Under the pieces are notes generated by a model. The model ran no database searches and was not told the origin of the DNA. It saw only the letters and a list, made by a program, of their open reading frames with translations. A stretch of DNA of 33,847 nucleotides from Bacteroidota bacterium (lineage in GTDB: Bacteria > Bacteroidota > Bacteroidia > Chitinophagales > Chitinophagaceae), in NCBI GenBank assembly GCA_013285855.1, contig JABDGW010000032.1:1-33847 (forward strand), read 5' to 3'. The translations under genes and the position numbers were made by a program. Positions 1 to 6,400 of the stretch are shown here, one piece after another (the first letter of the stretch is position 1; each line of letters starts with the position of its first letter).

Positions 1-755
1 ATTCAAAGCTTGCAGGAATAAAAGTGGCAGGACCTGATTATGAAGATATTTACAAATTTTTAGTAGAATATAATTTTGAAAAGAAAAATGATGAGGATTT
101 TAAAAAATATCTTGCCCTGGCAAAAGAATTATATCCAAATGATAATTCTGTGTGGACACAGTATGAAATGACTGCAATGACTGCGAGTGCAAGCTTGCCT
201 GTGTTGTTAGAAAAGTATCAGCAGGATGTTGCAGCCGGCAATATGAACGAAGACAAACTAACCAGTTATGCAGAGGCGCTTGCCACTACAGATAAATCAC
301 AATTAGATGCGTTGGATAGTACGCAAAAAGTAGCCATAAAATTAGCAGCAGCCCAGGCTTTTGCCAAAGCATTTGAAATGAATAATACAAATGGTTTGTA
401 TGCTTTTAATACAGGTGTAATTTATTATAGTTTATATGGCGAACTGGATGACAGGTATGCAGCTAACAGGGGAGAAGGTGCTGCTTTAAAAGCAAAACGC
501 GCAGAGATAGCAAAACAGGAAATGGCTTATTCAGATACAGCCGCTGAGTGGCTTGAAAAGGCTTACCCGATACTAAAAGCAAAAACAGACAGAACAAAAT
601 CCGAAACATCCAGCTTAAACAGAACGGTAGATTATCTTGCCAATATTTATTATTGGAAAAGAGATCAAACAAAAACAAATGGTAATCCCAAAGATTATGA
701 CAAGTATGATGCTTTGTATAAACAGTATGATGCCGAGCATGCCTCTTATAAATAA
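1..755 (+). CDS. TPR-type protein, 3' end only
   Basis: The reading frame is open from the first bases, so the gene begins before the window; a GTG at 24 is an internal codon rather than a convincing start. About 250 residues are visible, nearly all predicted helical, with alanine/tyrosine/leucine spacing like tetratricopeptide repeats (for example around YKFLVEYNFEKKNDEDFKKY and YAFNTGVIYYSLYG). Near the end a segment with IYYWKRDQ and YDALYKQYD looks like a last helical pair. TPR proteins are protein-binding scaffolds, and in Bacteroidota many are secreted or periplasmic, but the N-terminus that would show a signal peptide is missing. No enzyme motif is seen. A strong terminator follows 26 bases after the stop, so this is the last gene of its transcript. 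The TPR call is moderate; no specific function is claimed. Confidence 0.6.
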   Translation, partial: SKLAGIKVAGPDYEDIYKFLVEYNFEKKNDEDFKKYLALAKELYPNDNSVWTQYEMTAMTASASLPVLLEKYQQDVAAGNMNEDKLTSYAEALATTDKSQLDALDSTQKVAIKLAAAQAFAKAFEMNNTNGLYAFNTGVIYYSLYGELDDRYAANRGEGAALKAKRAEIAKQEMAYSDTAAEWLEKAYPILKAKTDRTKSETSSLNRTVDYLANIYYWKRDQTKTNGNPKDYDKYDALYKQYDAEHASYK

Positions 756-781
756 AATTAATTAGAAGTAAATTATCGAAG

Positions 782-807
782 AAGCCGCCGATGACGCGGC
801 TTTTTTT
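782..807 (+). terminator. Rho-independent terminator after the TPR gene
   Basis: A perfect 7-bp stem (AAGCCGC at 782-788, GCGGCTT at 796-802) with a 7-base loop runs straight into a T-tract to 807. It is placed to end the plus-strand transcript of the TPR gene. Confidence 0.9.
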
Positions 808-878
808 GTTTTGAAAGTAAATGATCGTAACATAAATCGGCACATACTTGTTGGCAAAACCTCAAGGCATTAGATGGC

Positions 879-1091
879 TTATATATTGTGTAATTTGTTA
901 GCATGCTGCATTAGAGTAGTGGCTTCTTTCTCAAGTTCTTTTATCTTCAGGTAAATCACTTTTACATCTTCAAACTTTTGGTTATTTTCTATAGCTTTTT
1001 TATACTTTTCTTTTTCTGAATTAATTTGGGCCTGCAGCATATCGAGTTTATGTAAAATATTTTTCTTTGATGGTTGAATATTTTTATGCAT
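879..1091 (-). CDS. Small helical protein, paralogue of the gene at 1924-2097
   Basis: A 70-residue protein of no recognised family. It is rich in lysine, glutamate and leucine and reads as one or two long helices, probably a coiled coil, with no signal peptide or membrane segment. The best reason to believe it is real is a second copy in this window: residues from about 15 on match the 57-residue product at 1924-2097, sharing the core A-I-x-N-N-x-K-F-E-x-V-K-x-I-Y-L-K-I-K. By eye about half of roughly 50 aligned positions are identical. The start has no Shine-Dalgarno sequence, which is normal in Bacteroidota. It lies convergent to the TPR gene. Function unknown; a small structural or regulatory role is only a guess. 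Confidence 0.65.
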   Translation of the reverse strand: MHKNIQPSKKNILHKLDMLQAQINSEKEKYKKAIENNQKFEDVKVIYLKIKELEKEATTLMQHANKLHNI

Positions 1092-1302
1092 TTCTGCAAA
1101 TGGATTATATAATTCTGGTTAATTTCTGTGCATTAATACGCAAGTCTTAAAATGTAGATGCTTTCGTAGCGAAGGCGAGTTATATATTAAGCACGTTTTA
1201 GAGTAACTGCTTTCTAATATCATTTTTTTTCGTACAAGTTCCCGCGTAATATTTTTTAAATAATTGTGTCAAATCTTACACTGCCATGAACTTGTGTATA
1301 CT

Positions 1303-1310
1303 TAATTTTG
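1303..1310 (+). promoter_or_regulatory. -7 promoter box upstream of tRNA-Gly
   Basis: TAATTTTG matches the Bacteroidota -7 consensus TAnnTTTG exactly. It would start transcription near 1316, giving a 5' leader of about 40 bases before the tRNA. No convincing -33 TTTG is seen at the usual spacing, so this is tentative. Confidence 0.4.
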
Positions 1311-1355
1311 CAGCCATTTGCATCTATAAGTTTTTTACAAAGGGATAATATATAA

Positions 1356-1427
1356 GCGGTAATAGCTCAGTGGTAGAGCGTTCCAATTCCATTGGAAAGG
1401 TCAAATGTTCAACTCATTTTTACCGCT
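1356..1427 (+). tRNA. tRNA-Gly, anticodon UCC
   Basis: A complete cloverleaf can be drawn by hand over 72 bases. The acceptor stem GCGGTAA/TTACCGC has 7 perfect pairs, the D stem is GCTC/GAGC with loop AGTGGTA, the anticodon stem is TTCCA/TGGAA with loop ATTCCAT (anticodon UCC), the variable loop is AGGTC, the T stem is AAATG/CATTT with loop TTCAACT, and the discriminator is T. Conserved positions T8, A14, G18G19, T33, G53-C61, T54, C56 and A58 are all present. G1-C72, C2-G71, C35, C36 and U73 are known bacterial glycine identity elements. The CCA end is not encoded. The T stem and lower acceptor stem are unusually AU-rich, so this looks like a divergent, possibly supernumerary, isoacceptor. 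Confidence 0.9.
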
Positions 1428-1543
1428 CTTTAAAATCCGATTATGATAGATGTGAAAAACTGCTGCCCCAATATAAATACAAGTTCCTCAGGAAATAGAA
1501 GATTTATTAATAACGCAGTTATTAACAGGGACACCAAGATCTT

Positions 1544-1774
1544 TTAATTTTCTAAATAGTTATTTAATTCTTTTACAAACGACTTTTTCGCTTTATCAAT
1601 TTCTTCCCATAAAACATAAAGTTGCTTAGCAATATTTTTAATCTCAGATGTGTCGGTCTTTTTAAAAAGTTCAAAAGTATTAGCTACTTGCTCATGCAGC
1701 AGTTGTAATGCATTCACTAATTCAAGCTCCATATAATTCCAGCCTTTTATTTTATTTAATCTATTGTAACTCAT
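1544..1774 (-). CDS. Small helical hypothetical protein
   Basis: A 76-residue product with no recognised family. It is predicted almost entirely helical and amphipathic (ELVNALQLLHEQVANTFELF, then IAKQLYVLWEEIDKAKKSF), soluble and with no signal peptide. An inner ATG at 1732 (residue 15) would give 62 residues; an AAAGG lies about 12 bases before it, and the first 14 residues look unstructured, so the shorter form is quite possible. It sits between the tRNA and the 57-residue helical protein, on the same strand as both small paralogues. It resembles them in size and composition, but no convincing alignment is visible. Function unknown. Confidence 0.5.
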   Translation of the reverse strand: MSYNRLNKIKGWNYMELELVNALQLLHEQVANTFELFKKTDTSEIKNIAKQLYVLWEEIDKAKKSFVKELNNYLEN

Positions 1775-1923
1775 AGGTTAAATCATAATGTATGCCAAGT
1801 TTATGCGAAGCCATCAAGTTAAAGCGCTCACACTCACATACTATACAATGAGGCAGTAGTATAACTACACTAAAAAAGGGGTGAATTTTATTTCATCCTA
1901 TCAACAGCCAGCCAAAGAATCAC

Positions 1924-2097
1924 TTAATTAAGGATAATTTTTAATTGTAAAGCTCTTTTTTTAAGTGCTTTAATTTTTAAATAAATCTCTTTTACTTCTT
2001 CAAATTTTTTGTTGTTTTTAATAGCGCACTTATAGTTTTCTTTTTCCTCTTTAAGAAGTGCGATAATTTTATCAAGTTCTGATAAAACCTTTTCCAT
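1924..2097 (-). CDS. 57-residue helical protein, paralogue of 879-1091
   Basis: Found by reading the minus strand: ATG at 2097-2095, stop TAA at 1926-1924, 57 residues. It begins MEKVLSELDKI and contains CAIKNNKKFEEVKEIYLKIK, which matches the core of the 70-residue product at 879-1091 with only conservative changes. Conservation of a protein pattern between two copies that differ throughout at the DNA level argues that both are translated. It is lysine-rich, all helical, and has no signal or membrane segment. The copy lacks the first 14 or so residues of its partner and ends in a basic tail. Role unknown. The two copies bracket the tRNA and the 76-residue gene. Confidence 0.6.
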   Translation of the reverse strand: MEKVLSELDKIIALLKEEKENYKCAIKNNKKFEEVKEIYLKIKALKKRALQLKIILN

Positions 2098-2243
2098 CAA
2101 ATATGGTTTTGAGTTAGTCGGCAGAGTTAAATTGGTACTACGAATTTAAGAATAACTGGAATTTTACAAATTAGTTCTATTTTATTTCATGATATATTGT
2201 GTATTAAAGTGTGCTTATCTGATTACTATTAAATATTGAATTT

Positions 2244-2269
2244 AGGCTGTGGGGACAGCCTTTTTTTTT
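2244..2269 (+). terminator. Orphan rho-independent terminator
   Basis: A perfect 7-bp stem (AGGCTGT at 2244-2250, ACAGCCT at 2255-2261) closes a GGGG loop and is followed by about nine T. It has the form of a plus-strand terminator, but no plus-strand gene lies upstream in the 800 bases back to the tRNA, so it may end a small RNA. A one-mismatch -7 box (TGGTTTTG, 2104-2111) is the only promoter candidate noticed. Confidence 0.75.
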
Positions 2270-2410
2270 ACAAACCTACCTATAATTTTAATCGTTCCCG
2301 CTAATATATACTCTATTCCCAGAAAGAACTTAACCTTTTACGGAGTTGCATAGTGGCTTGTAAAAAAAGTTTTTAAATTCGTAATAAATCCAATCTAAGT
2401 GTATATCAAT

Positions 2411-2554
2411 ATGAGTGACATTAGAAGAATGGCTTCAGATGATTCAGTTCTCTTAGTATTTATGGTTGCAGCAGTGGTAATTGTTGTTGGCATCTTTTAC
2501 TTTATCGCAAAACTTATCTCGAAATATAACGGCAATCGCAATCTTAACAATTGA
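2411..2554 (+). CDS. 47-residue single-span membrane protein
   Basis: A short ORF with ATG at 2411 and TGA at 2552-2554. The product has a short charged N-terminus (MSDIRRMASDD), one strongly hydrophobic stretch (residues about 13-36, with VFMVAAVVIVVGIFYFIA) and a basic, asparagine-rich tail (KLISKYNGNRNLNN). The charge pattern fits a single membrane helix with the tail inside by the positive-inside rule. No family is recognised. It follows the orphan terminator and precedes the first copy of the compound repeat. It could be a chance ORF, but the clean helix with a polar tail is typical of real small membrane proteins. Confidence 0.5.
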   Translation: MSDIRRMASDDSVLLVFMVAAVVIVVGIFYFIAKLISKYNGNRNLNN

Positions 2555-2592
2555 CCATTAAAGTATGCGGCTTTCAAATAATCGTTCCCGCT

Positions 2593-2692
2593 TTTTCAAT
2601 TTCAGTAAACAGGAATTTATAAAACACGTATATTTATTTTGGTATAAAGTTTAGGTTGAAATATCGTGCTTCCACCTTAGCTCTTTTTAAAT
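2593..2692. repeat. Direct repeat R1, copy A
   Basis: About 100 bases that recur with small differences at 4172-4280. The best-conserved part begins TTTCAGTAAACAGGAATTTA and ends CACCTTAGCTCTTTTT. Together with R2 it forms a compound repeat on each side of the retropepsin cassette. Confidence 0.85.
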
Positions 2693-2747
2693 AATACACG
2701 ATTTTATTTATAAAATAAAAACCCTTAAATAAATATGAAAGGGTTGG

Positions 2748-2803
2748 AAAGAAGCGGGGCTTTTATTTTTTCTTCTTAGCCCTGTGCGGGCTACTTAACA
2801 TAA
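2748..2803. repeat. Direct repeat R2, copy A (56 bp, identical to copy B)
   Basis: Fifty-six bases identical by eye to 4336-4391. It contains a G-rich block (AAGCGGGGC), a T/C-rich tract and a 5-bp hairpin AGCCC/GGGCT. Between R1 and R2 this copy also carries a 7-bp inverted repeat (AACCCTT/AAGGGTT, about 2720-2746) that copy B lacks. Confidence 0.9.
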
Positions 2804-2808
2804 AAGTT

Positions 2809-2940
2809 TGTTATCGGCTGTAGCTGTCCTTTTGCGGGGCTTATGAAGGATTTTTCTGGCATAAATGCAAATTTAGTTGCCTAAGAAAAATCCTTCATAA
2901 GCCCCGCCATTTTAATATTATTCAGCGAAGGACGATAACA
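2809..2940. repeat. Composite 132-bp palindrome, MITE-like
   Basis: A perfect 24-bp inverted repeat (2834-2857 with 2884-2907) encloses a 26-base loop that itself has GGCA/TGCC ends. Outside it, GTCCTT (2826-2831) pairs with AAGGAC (2928-2933) and TGTTATC (2809-2815) with GATAACA (2934-2940), with unpaired stretches between. No coding sequence lies inside. The size and nested symmetry suggest a miniature inverted-repeat element or a very stable RNA hairpin. No clear target-site duplication flanks it. Confidence 0.75.
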
Positions 2941-3521
2941 CCAATATTATGTTTGAGTAGCGGATATTGGGGCGAAGGAAATTTGTATATTTCTTCTTAC
3001 AAATTTCCGGGAGCTGAGGGGAAGGGATGGCGAAGAAAAAATAAATTCTTTATAGCCCTTTCTTTGAAAAAGAAACAAATGAAATTCTGATAGGAATTTC
3101 TCCTCTGCTGAAATTGAACGACTATATAAATAGAAAAACCCCTTACTTAGTAAGAGGCGCTTTTCATGATTACAATAAGTGCTTTTTAAAACGGGGACGC
3201 AAATATATATTAAGTGTAAATAGTACACTTTAAAAAATAGTGGTTATAATGTTACATTTTGTTAAGATTTCTCCACGGGCTGAAATTAATATACCTATTA
3301 TTTTGCTATATTTCTTAGTTAATGGAAAACTTACTAACCAAACATGCTAAATATACTATACTGATAATCAGGTATTTTAATATTAAAAAATAAAAATTAC
3401 ATGAGTGGATGTATTCATTCTTAAAAAAAGCACGTTATTACATGTATATACAAGATTTTATCAAGAACTGCTATTTAGAAAGTTACCTACTTGCATAAAC
3501 GTAACACATTTCGAAACCTAT
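2941..3521. other. Gene-free stretch with three hairpins
   Basis: No convincing gene is seen here. Immediately after the big palindrome come CCAATAT/ATATTGG (2941-2947 with 2964-2970) and a perfect 11-bp dyad GGAAATTTGTA/TACAAATTTCC (2977-2987 with 2998-3008). A 7-bp dyad AAGTGTA/TACACTT lies at 3212-3230. The rest is AT-rich leader sequence of the DUF5678/retropepsin pair, whose promoter I could not place. Confidence 0.55.
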
Positions 3522-3728
3522 ATGAAGCCTGATACAAAAGATACAAATAATAACCCTTTTATTGTAACTCCTAAGAATCCTGATTCAAGATGGATTGCAT
3601 TAGATAGTAATGATGCAGTAATATCTGAAGGTAAAACTCCATTCGAAACAATACAAGAGGCTGAAAAAATTACGCAGGAGTACGCTTTGATGTTCGTACC
3701 AATCGAAGGTAATAGCTGTTTTTTTTAA
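3522..3728 (+). CDS. Small DUF5678-like protein, partner of the retropepsin
   Basis: A 68-residue soluble protein. After a polar N-terminus it has RWIALDSNDAVISEGKTPFE, then a helix EAEKITQEYAL and a final strand MFVPIEG. This W-x-A-x-D ... V-x-x-x-G-K ... helix ... V-P pattern is what I know from the small DUF5678 family, whose genes often lie beside retropepsin-like protease genes. An in-frame GTG at 3405 would add 39 residues that do not look like the family, so the ATG at 3522 is preferred. Its stop overlaps the next start by one base (TAATG), so the two proteins are probably made together by translational coupling. It may bind, guide or be a substrate of the protease; that is inference. 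No biochemical role is established that I know of. Confidence 0.65.
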   Translation: MKPDTKDTNNNPFIVTPKNPDSRWIALDSNDAVISEGKTPFETIQEAEKITQEYALMFVPIEGNSCFF

Positions 3729-4162
3729 TGGCTCAAACACATGTATATTCATTTGTAAAAGTTGATAAGGAGATTTATCGTCCTTTATTACCCATTGTTA
3801 TTATTAATCCTATCAATAATCTTTCTCAAATTATATTCGGTTTATTGGATACAGGTGCAGATGAATGTCTTTTCCCCAAATTTATTGCAGAGCAACTTAA
3901 ACATGATTTAAAAAGCGATAGTGCAGAGTTTTGTTCTAATCAAGGTATCGGTGAGACTAAAGTTGATTTATGGAAACATCCTTTTAAAATACAACTTATG
4001 TCACCAGACCGCAAAACTATAGTTTGGAAAAGTAAACAATGTTTAGTCGGCTGTACAGACCATGATAATGTTCCGGTTTTATTAGGATGCGCAAACTTCT
4101 TATGTAATTTCAGAATTACGCTTAATTATCTTAGCAAGAAGATTATTATAGAAATACCTTAA
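3728..4162 (+). CDS. Retropepsin-like aspartic protease
   Basis: A 144-residue protein with the aspartic-protease signature GLLDTGADECLFP (catalytic Asp41 in D-T-G-A) and, toward the end, VPVLLGCANFLCNFRITLN. The latter matches the hydrophobic-hydrophobic-Gly and following strand that complete a retropepsin half. One D-T-G per chain means an active enzyme would have to be a homodimer, as in retroviral proteases. There is no signal peptide or membrane segment, so it should be cytosolic. It starts inside the stop codon of the DUF5678-like gene, a tight two-gene unit. Five cysteines (residues 47, 69, 105, 109 and 121) are many for a cytosolic protein of this size. Substrate unknown. Surrounding repeats suggest the pair is an inserted or duplicated cassette. 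A transposon-derived protease is less likely because no polymerase or integrase is near. Confidence 0.8.
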   Translation: MAQTHVYSFVKVDKEIYRPLLPIVIINPINNLSQIIFGLLDTGADECLFPKFIAEQLKHDLKSDSAEFCSNQGIGETKVDLWKHPFKIQLMSPDRKTIVWKSKQCLVGCTDHDNVPVLLGCANFLCNFRITLNYLSKKIIIEIP

Positions 4163-4171
4163 TCAAAACCG

Positions 4172-4280
4172 TTTTCAAATTTCAGTAAACAGGAATTTAT
4201 AAAATGCGTATATTTATTTTGGTTTAAGGGTTTAGGGTTAAAAAAGCGAGCTTTGGTTTCCACCTTAGCTCTTTTTATTT
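4172..4280. repeat. Direct repeat R1, copy B
   Basis: Second copy of R1 beginning 10 bases after the retropepsin stop. It is collinear with 2593-2692 but carries about 10 extra bases and several substitutions in its middle part, while both ends are well conserved. Confidence 0.85.
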
Positions 4281-4335
4281 TAATCAAACCCGTTCTTACA
4301 AATCACTCAATAGCACCTGAAGTTCCTTTGGTCTA

Positions 4336-4391
4336 AAAGAAGCGGGGCTTTTATTTTTTCTTCTTAGCCCTGTGCGGGCTACTTAACATAA
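4336..4391. repeat. Direct repeat R2, copy B (56 bp)
   Basis: Identical by eye to 2748-2803 over 56 bases, ending seven bases before the ribD stop codon. It completes the compound repeat on the right side of the cassette; the copies are about 1.59 kb apart. Confidence 0.9.
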
Positions 4392-4397
4392 TATTAA

Positions 4398-5474
4398 TTA
4401 TAGGAAAAAAGAATTAGCTTTATAAATTTTAATCAAATCATTTCCCGATGAAAAACTGCTATCCAATTCCTTTTCATAAAACCTGGGCGATTCTAAGCCT
4501 TTTCCAATTCTCATTTTTTTATTCGTAATAATTCTTGCTTCATCAAAAAGTTTTTCATCAATAAATAACTGCAACAGTTTTGCTCCGCCTTCAACCAAAA
4601 TACTTTGAATATTTAATGCATAACAGGCTTCAGCAATTTGTGCTGTCACGCTTTTACTTTTTTCTATCTTATAATAATACACCTGGTTTGCCTGTAGTAT
4701 AGTTTCTACATCAATCGTTTCTTTTTTTAAATTAAAAACAATTGTTGATGCATCATTATTAAAAATTCCTGCTGTAGCCGGTAGCTTTAATTCATTATCA
4801 ATTACCAATCTTACAGGATTTTTGCCGATCCATAAACGATTTGTCAATAAAGGATTATCTGCAATAATTGTATTCGTTCCAACAAGGATTCCAGCTTCTT
4901 CGAAGCGCCATTTATGTACAATCCTGTTTGTATATTCATTGCTGATTATTAGTCGTTTGTTGTCGTTTGGAGCAATTTTATTATCAGCAGTTTGCGCCCA
5001 CTTTAGAATAATATATGGTCGCTTCTTTATGTGAAAAGTAAAGAAACGTTTGTTCAATTCAATACATTCATTTTCTAAAATTTCAGTAACAACTTCAACG
5101 CCTGCTACTTTCAATTTTTCTATTCCCTTTCCATAAACTTCTTTAAAAGGATCTCTGCAGCCAATTACAACTTTTGGAATTCTTTTATGGATGATAAGTG
5201 CACTGCACGGCGGTGTTTTTCCATAATGTGAACAAGGTTCAAGCGAAACATATAAAACTGATCTTTCTATTAAATGTTTATCGGCATCTTTAACTGAAGC
5301 AATGCAATTAACTTCTGCATGTGCCTGACCATATTGTTTATGATAGCCTTCTCCAATAATCCGGCTTTCATACACCAGTACTGCACCAACCATTGGATTA
5401 GGCGCCACATTTCCCACACCCAATTTAGCCAGTTGTAAGCAGCGGTGCATGTATTCCTCGTGTTGCTGAAGCAT
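4398..5474 (-). CDS. ribD: Riboflavin biosynthesis deaminase/reductase RibD
   Basis: Bifunctional enzyme of riboflavin synthesis. It deaminates diaminohydroxyphosphoribosylaminopyrimidine and then reduces the ribosyl side chain with NADPH, in the cytosol. The N-terminal domain (about residues 1-145) is a cytidine-deaminase fold with the zinc site HAEVNCI (His52, Glu54) and PCSHYGKTPPC (Cys81, Cys90). The C-terminal reductase domain (about 150-358) begins RPYIILKWAQTADNKIAP and carries GILVGTNTIIADNPLLTNR and ILVEGGAKLL. The 358-residue length is normal for RibD. It is divergent from prmC with 33 bases between starts. No FMN riboswitch fits in that gap, and no other rib gene is in the window. 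A -7 box lies 4 bases before the start codon, suggesting a leaderless mRNA. Confidence 0.95.
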   Translation of the reverse strand: MLQQHEEYMHRCLQLAKLGVGNVAPNPMVGAVLVYESRIIGEGYHKQYGQAHAEVNCIASVKDADKHLIERSVLYVSLEPCSHYGKTPPCSALIIHKRIPKVVIGCRDPFKEVYGKGIEKLKVAGVEVVTEILENECIELNKRFFTFHIKKRPYIILKWAQTADNKIAPNDNKRLIISNEYTNRIVHKWRFEEAGILVGTNTIIADNPLLTNRLWIGKNPVRLVIDNELKLPATAGIFNNDASTIVFNLKKETIDVETILQANQVYYYKIEKSKSVTAQIAEACYALNIQSILVEGGAKLLQLFIDEKLFDEARIITNKKMRIGKGLESPRFYEKELDSSFSSGNDLIKIYKANSFFL

Positions 5475-5478
5475 TCTT

Positions 5479-5486
5479 CAAAAATA
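5479..5486 (-). promoter_or_regulatory. -7 promoter box of ribD
   Basis: TATTTTTG on the minus strand matches TAnnTTTG exactly and ends four bases before the ribD ATG. If used, transcription would begin at or next to the start codon. Confidence 0.45.
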
Positions 5487-5507
5487 ATTAAATAGCTACA
5501 TTGCATT

Positions 5508-6377
5508 ATGATCGTTTTGCAGGCAGGTAAAGATTTATATGGCAGGTTATTGAAAATATATACTGACCGTGAAGCTGCACAAATTTCCGACATGGTAATG
5601 GAACATATTACTGGCTTTACCAAAACCCAGCGATTGATCAATAAAGAATTATTGTTTACAAAACTGCAGGAGCAACAACTGCAAATTTATACAGAGCAGT
5701 TGATGCGACATAAACCGGTACAGTATGTTTTGCAGGAAGCCTGGTTTGCAGGAATGAAAATGTACGTTGATGAACATGTTTTAATTCCGCGACCTGAAAC
5801 AGAGGAATTGATTGCAGCTATAATTTCAGAATTACCCAATAAAAAGTATACGATCCTTGATGTGGGAACAGGTAGCGGATGCATTGCTATTGCAATTAAA
5901 AAAAAATTACCGGCAGCAAATGTTTATGCCTTGGATATCAATTTAAAAGCTTTAGATATTGCAAAAAAAAATGCTGCTGAAAATAGTGTTGATATTCATT
6001 TTTTCAAGACAGACATCCTGCATTTTTCTGCAGAGAAAACTTTACATGAATTTGATGTTATTGTAAGTAATCCACCATATATAAAAAAGAACGAAGCAGA
6101 TAAAATGCTTCCGAATGTTTTATTGTATGAACCGCATACAGCTTTATTTGTTCCTGATAATGATCCGTTGCTTTTTTACAGGGCTATTGCAGATTTTAGC
6201 TTAAAACATTTGAAGGTAAATATGGGAAAACTATATTTTGAGATAAATGAAACGATGGGTAAGCAAATTGCAGTTTTGCTGAAAGAGAAAGGATTTTCAA
6301 ACATCATCATTCAAAAAGACTTGCAGAAAAAAGATCGCATAGTTTCTGCGGTTTTAAATAAGATGGATATAAAATAA
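5508..6377 (+). CDS. prmC: Release factor glutamine methyltransferase PrmC
   Basis: Methylates the glutamine of the GGQ motif in peptide-chain release factors using S-adenosylmethionine, improving termination. The 289-residue length is typical. The SAM-binding glycine motif is ILDVGTGSGCIAIA (about residues 116-129), followed by the acidic strand end VYALDIN. The N5-glutamine methyltransferase signature VSNPPYI has its NPPY at 188-191 and holds the substrate glutamine. The N-terminal helical domain (about 1-75) and the IPRPETEEL segment (93-101) are also characteristic. It is the first gene of a plus-strand run prmC-clpS-aat; clpS follows after 23 bases. A near-match to the -7 box (TACATTGC) precedes the start. 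Confidence 0.95.
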   Translation: MIVLQAGKDLYGRLLKIYTDREAAQISDMVMEHITGFTKTQRLINKELLFTKLQEQQLQIYTEQLMRHKPVQYVLQEAWFAGMKMYVDEHVLIPRPETEELIAAIISELPNKKYTILDVGTGSGCIAIAIKKKLPAANVYALDINLKALDIAKKNAAENSVDIHFFKTDILHFSAEKTLHEFDVIVSNPPYIKKNEADKMLPNVLLYEPHTALFVPDNDPLLFYRAIADFSLKHLKVNMGKLYFEINETMGKQIAVLLKEKGFSNIIIQKDLQKKDRIVSAVLNKMDIK

Positions 6378-6388
6378 AATTCATAGTC

Positions 6389-6396
6389 TAAATTTG
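6389..6396 (+). promoter_or_regulatory. -7 promoter box of clpS
   Basis: TAAATTTG is an exact match to TAnnTTTG and ends four bases before the clpS ATG, in the short gap after prmC. It suggests clpS-aat can be transcribed on their own, with a leaderless start. Confidence 0.45.
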
Positions 6397-6400
6397 CAGT

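Noticed and set aside
463-843. Long minus-strand frame opposite the TPR gene
   Set aside because: Antisense shadow that runs through the terminator; composition is not protein-like.
1160-1176. Seven-pair hairpin (one G-T pair) near 1.17 kb
   Set aside because: Loop of three, no T-tract and no gene end nearby; likely chance.
2947-3228. Minus-strand ORF of 93 codons
   Set aside because: It runs through two hairpins of the repeat-rich stretch, has odd composition and no recognisable domain; it is more likely a chance frame in repeat DNA.
3405-3521. GTG-initiated 39-residue extension of the DUF5678-like protein
   Set aside because: The extra residues do not fit the family; the ATG at 3522 gives a normal small protein.
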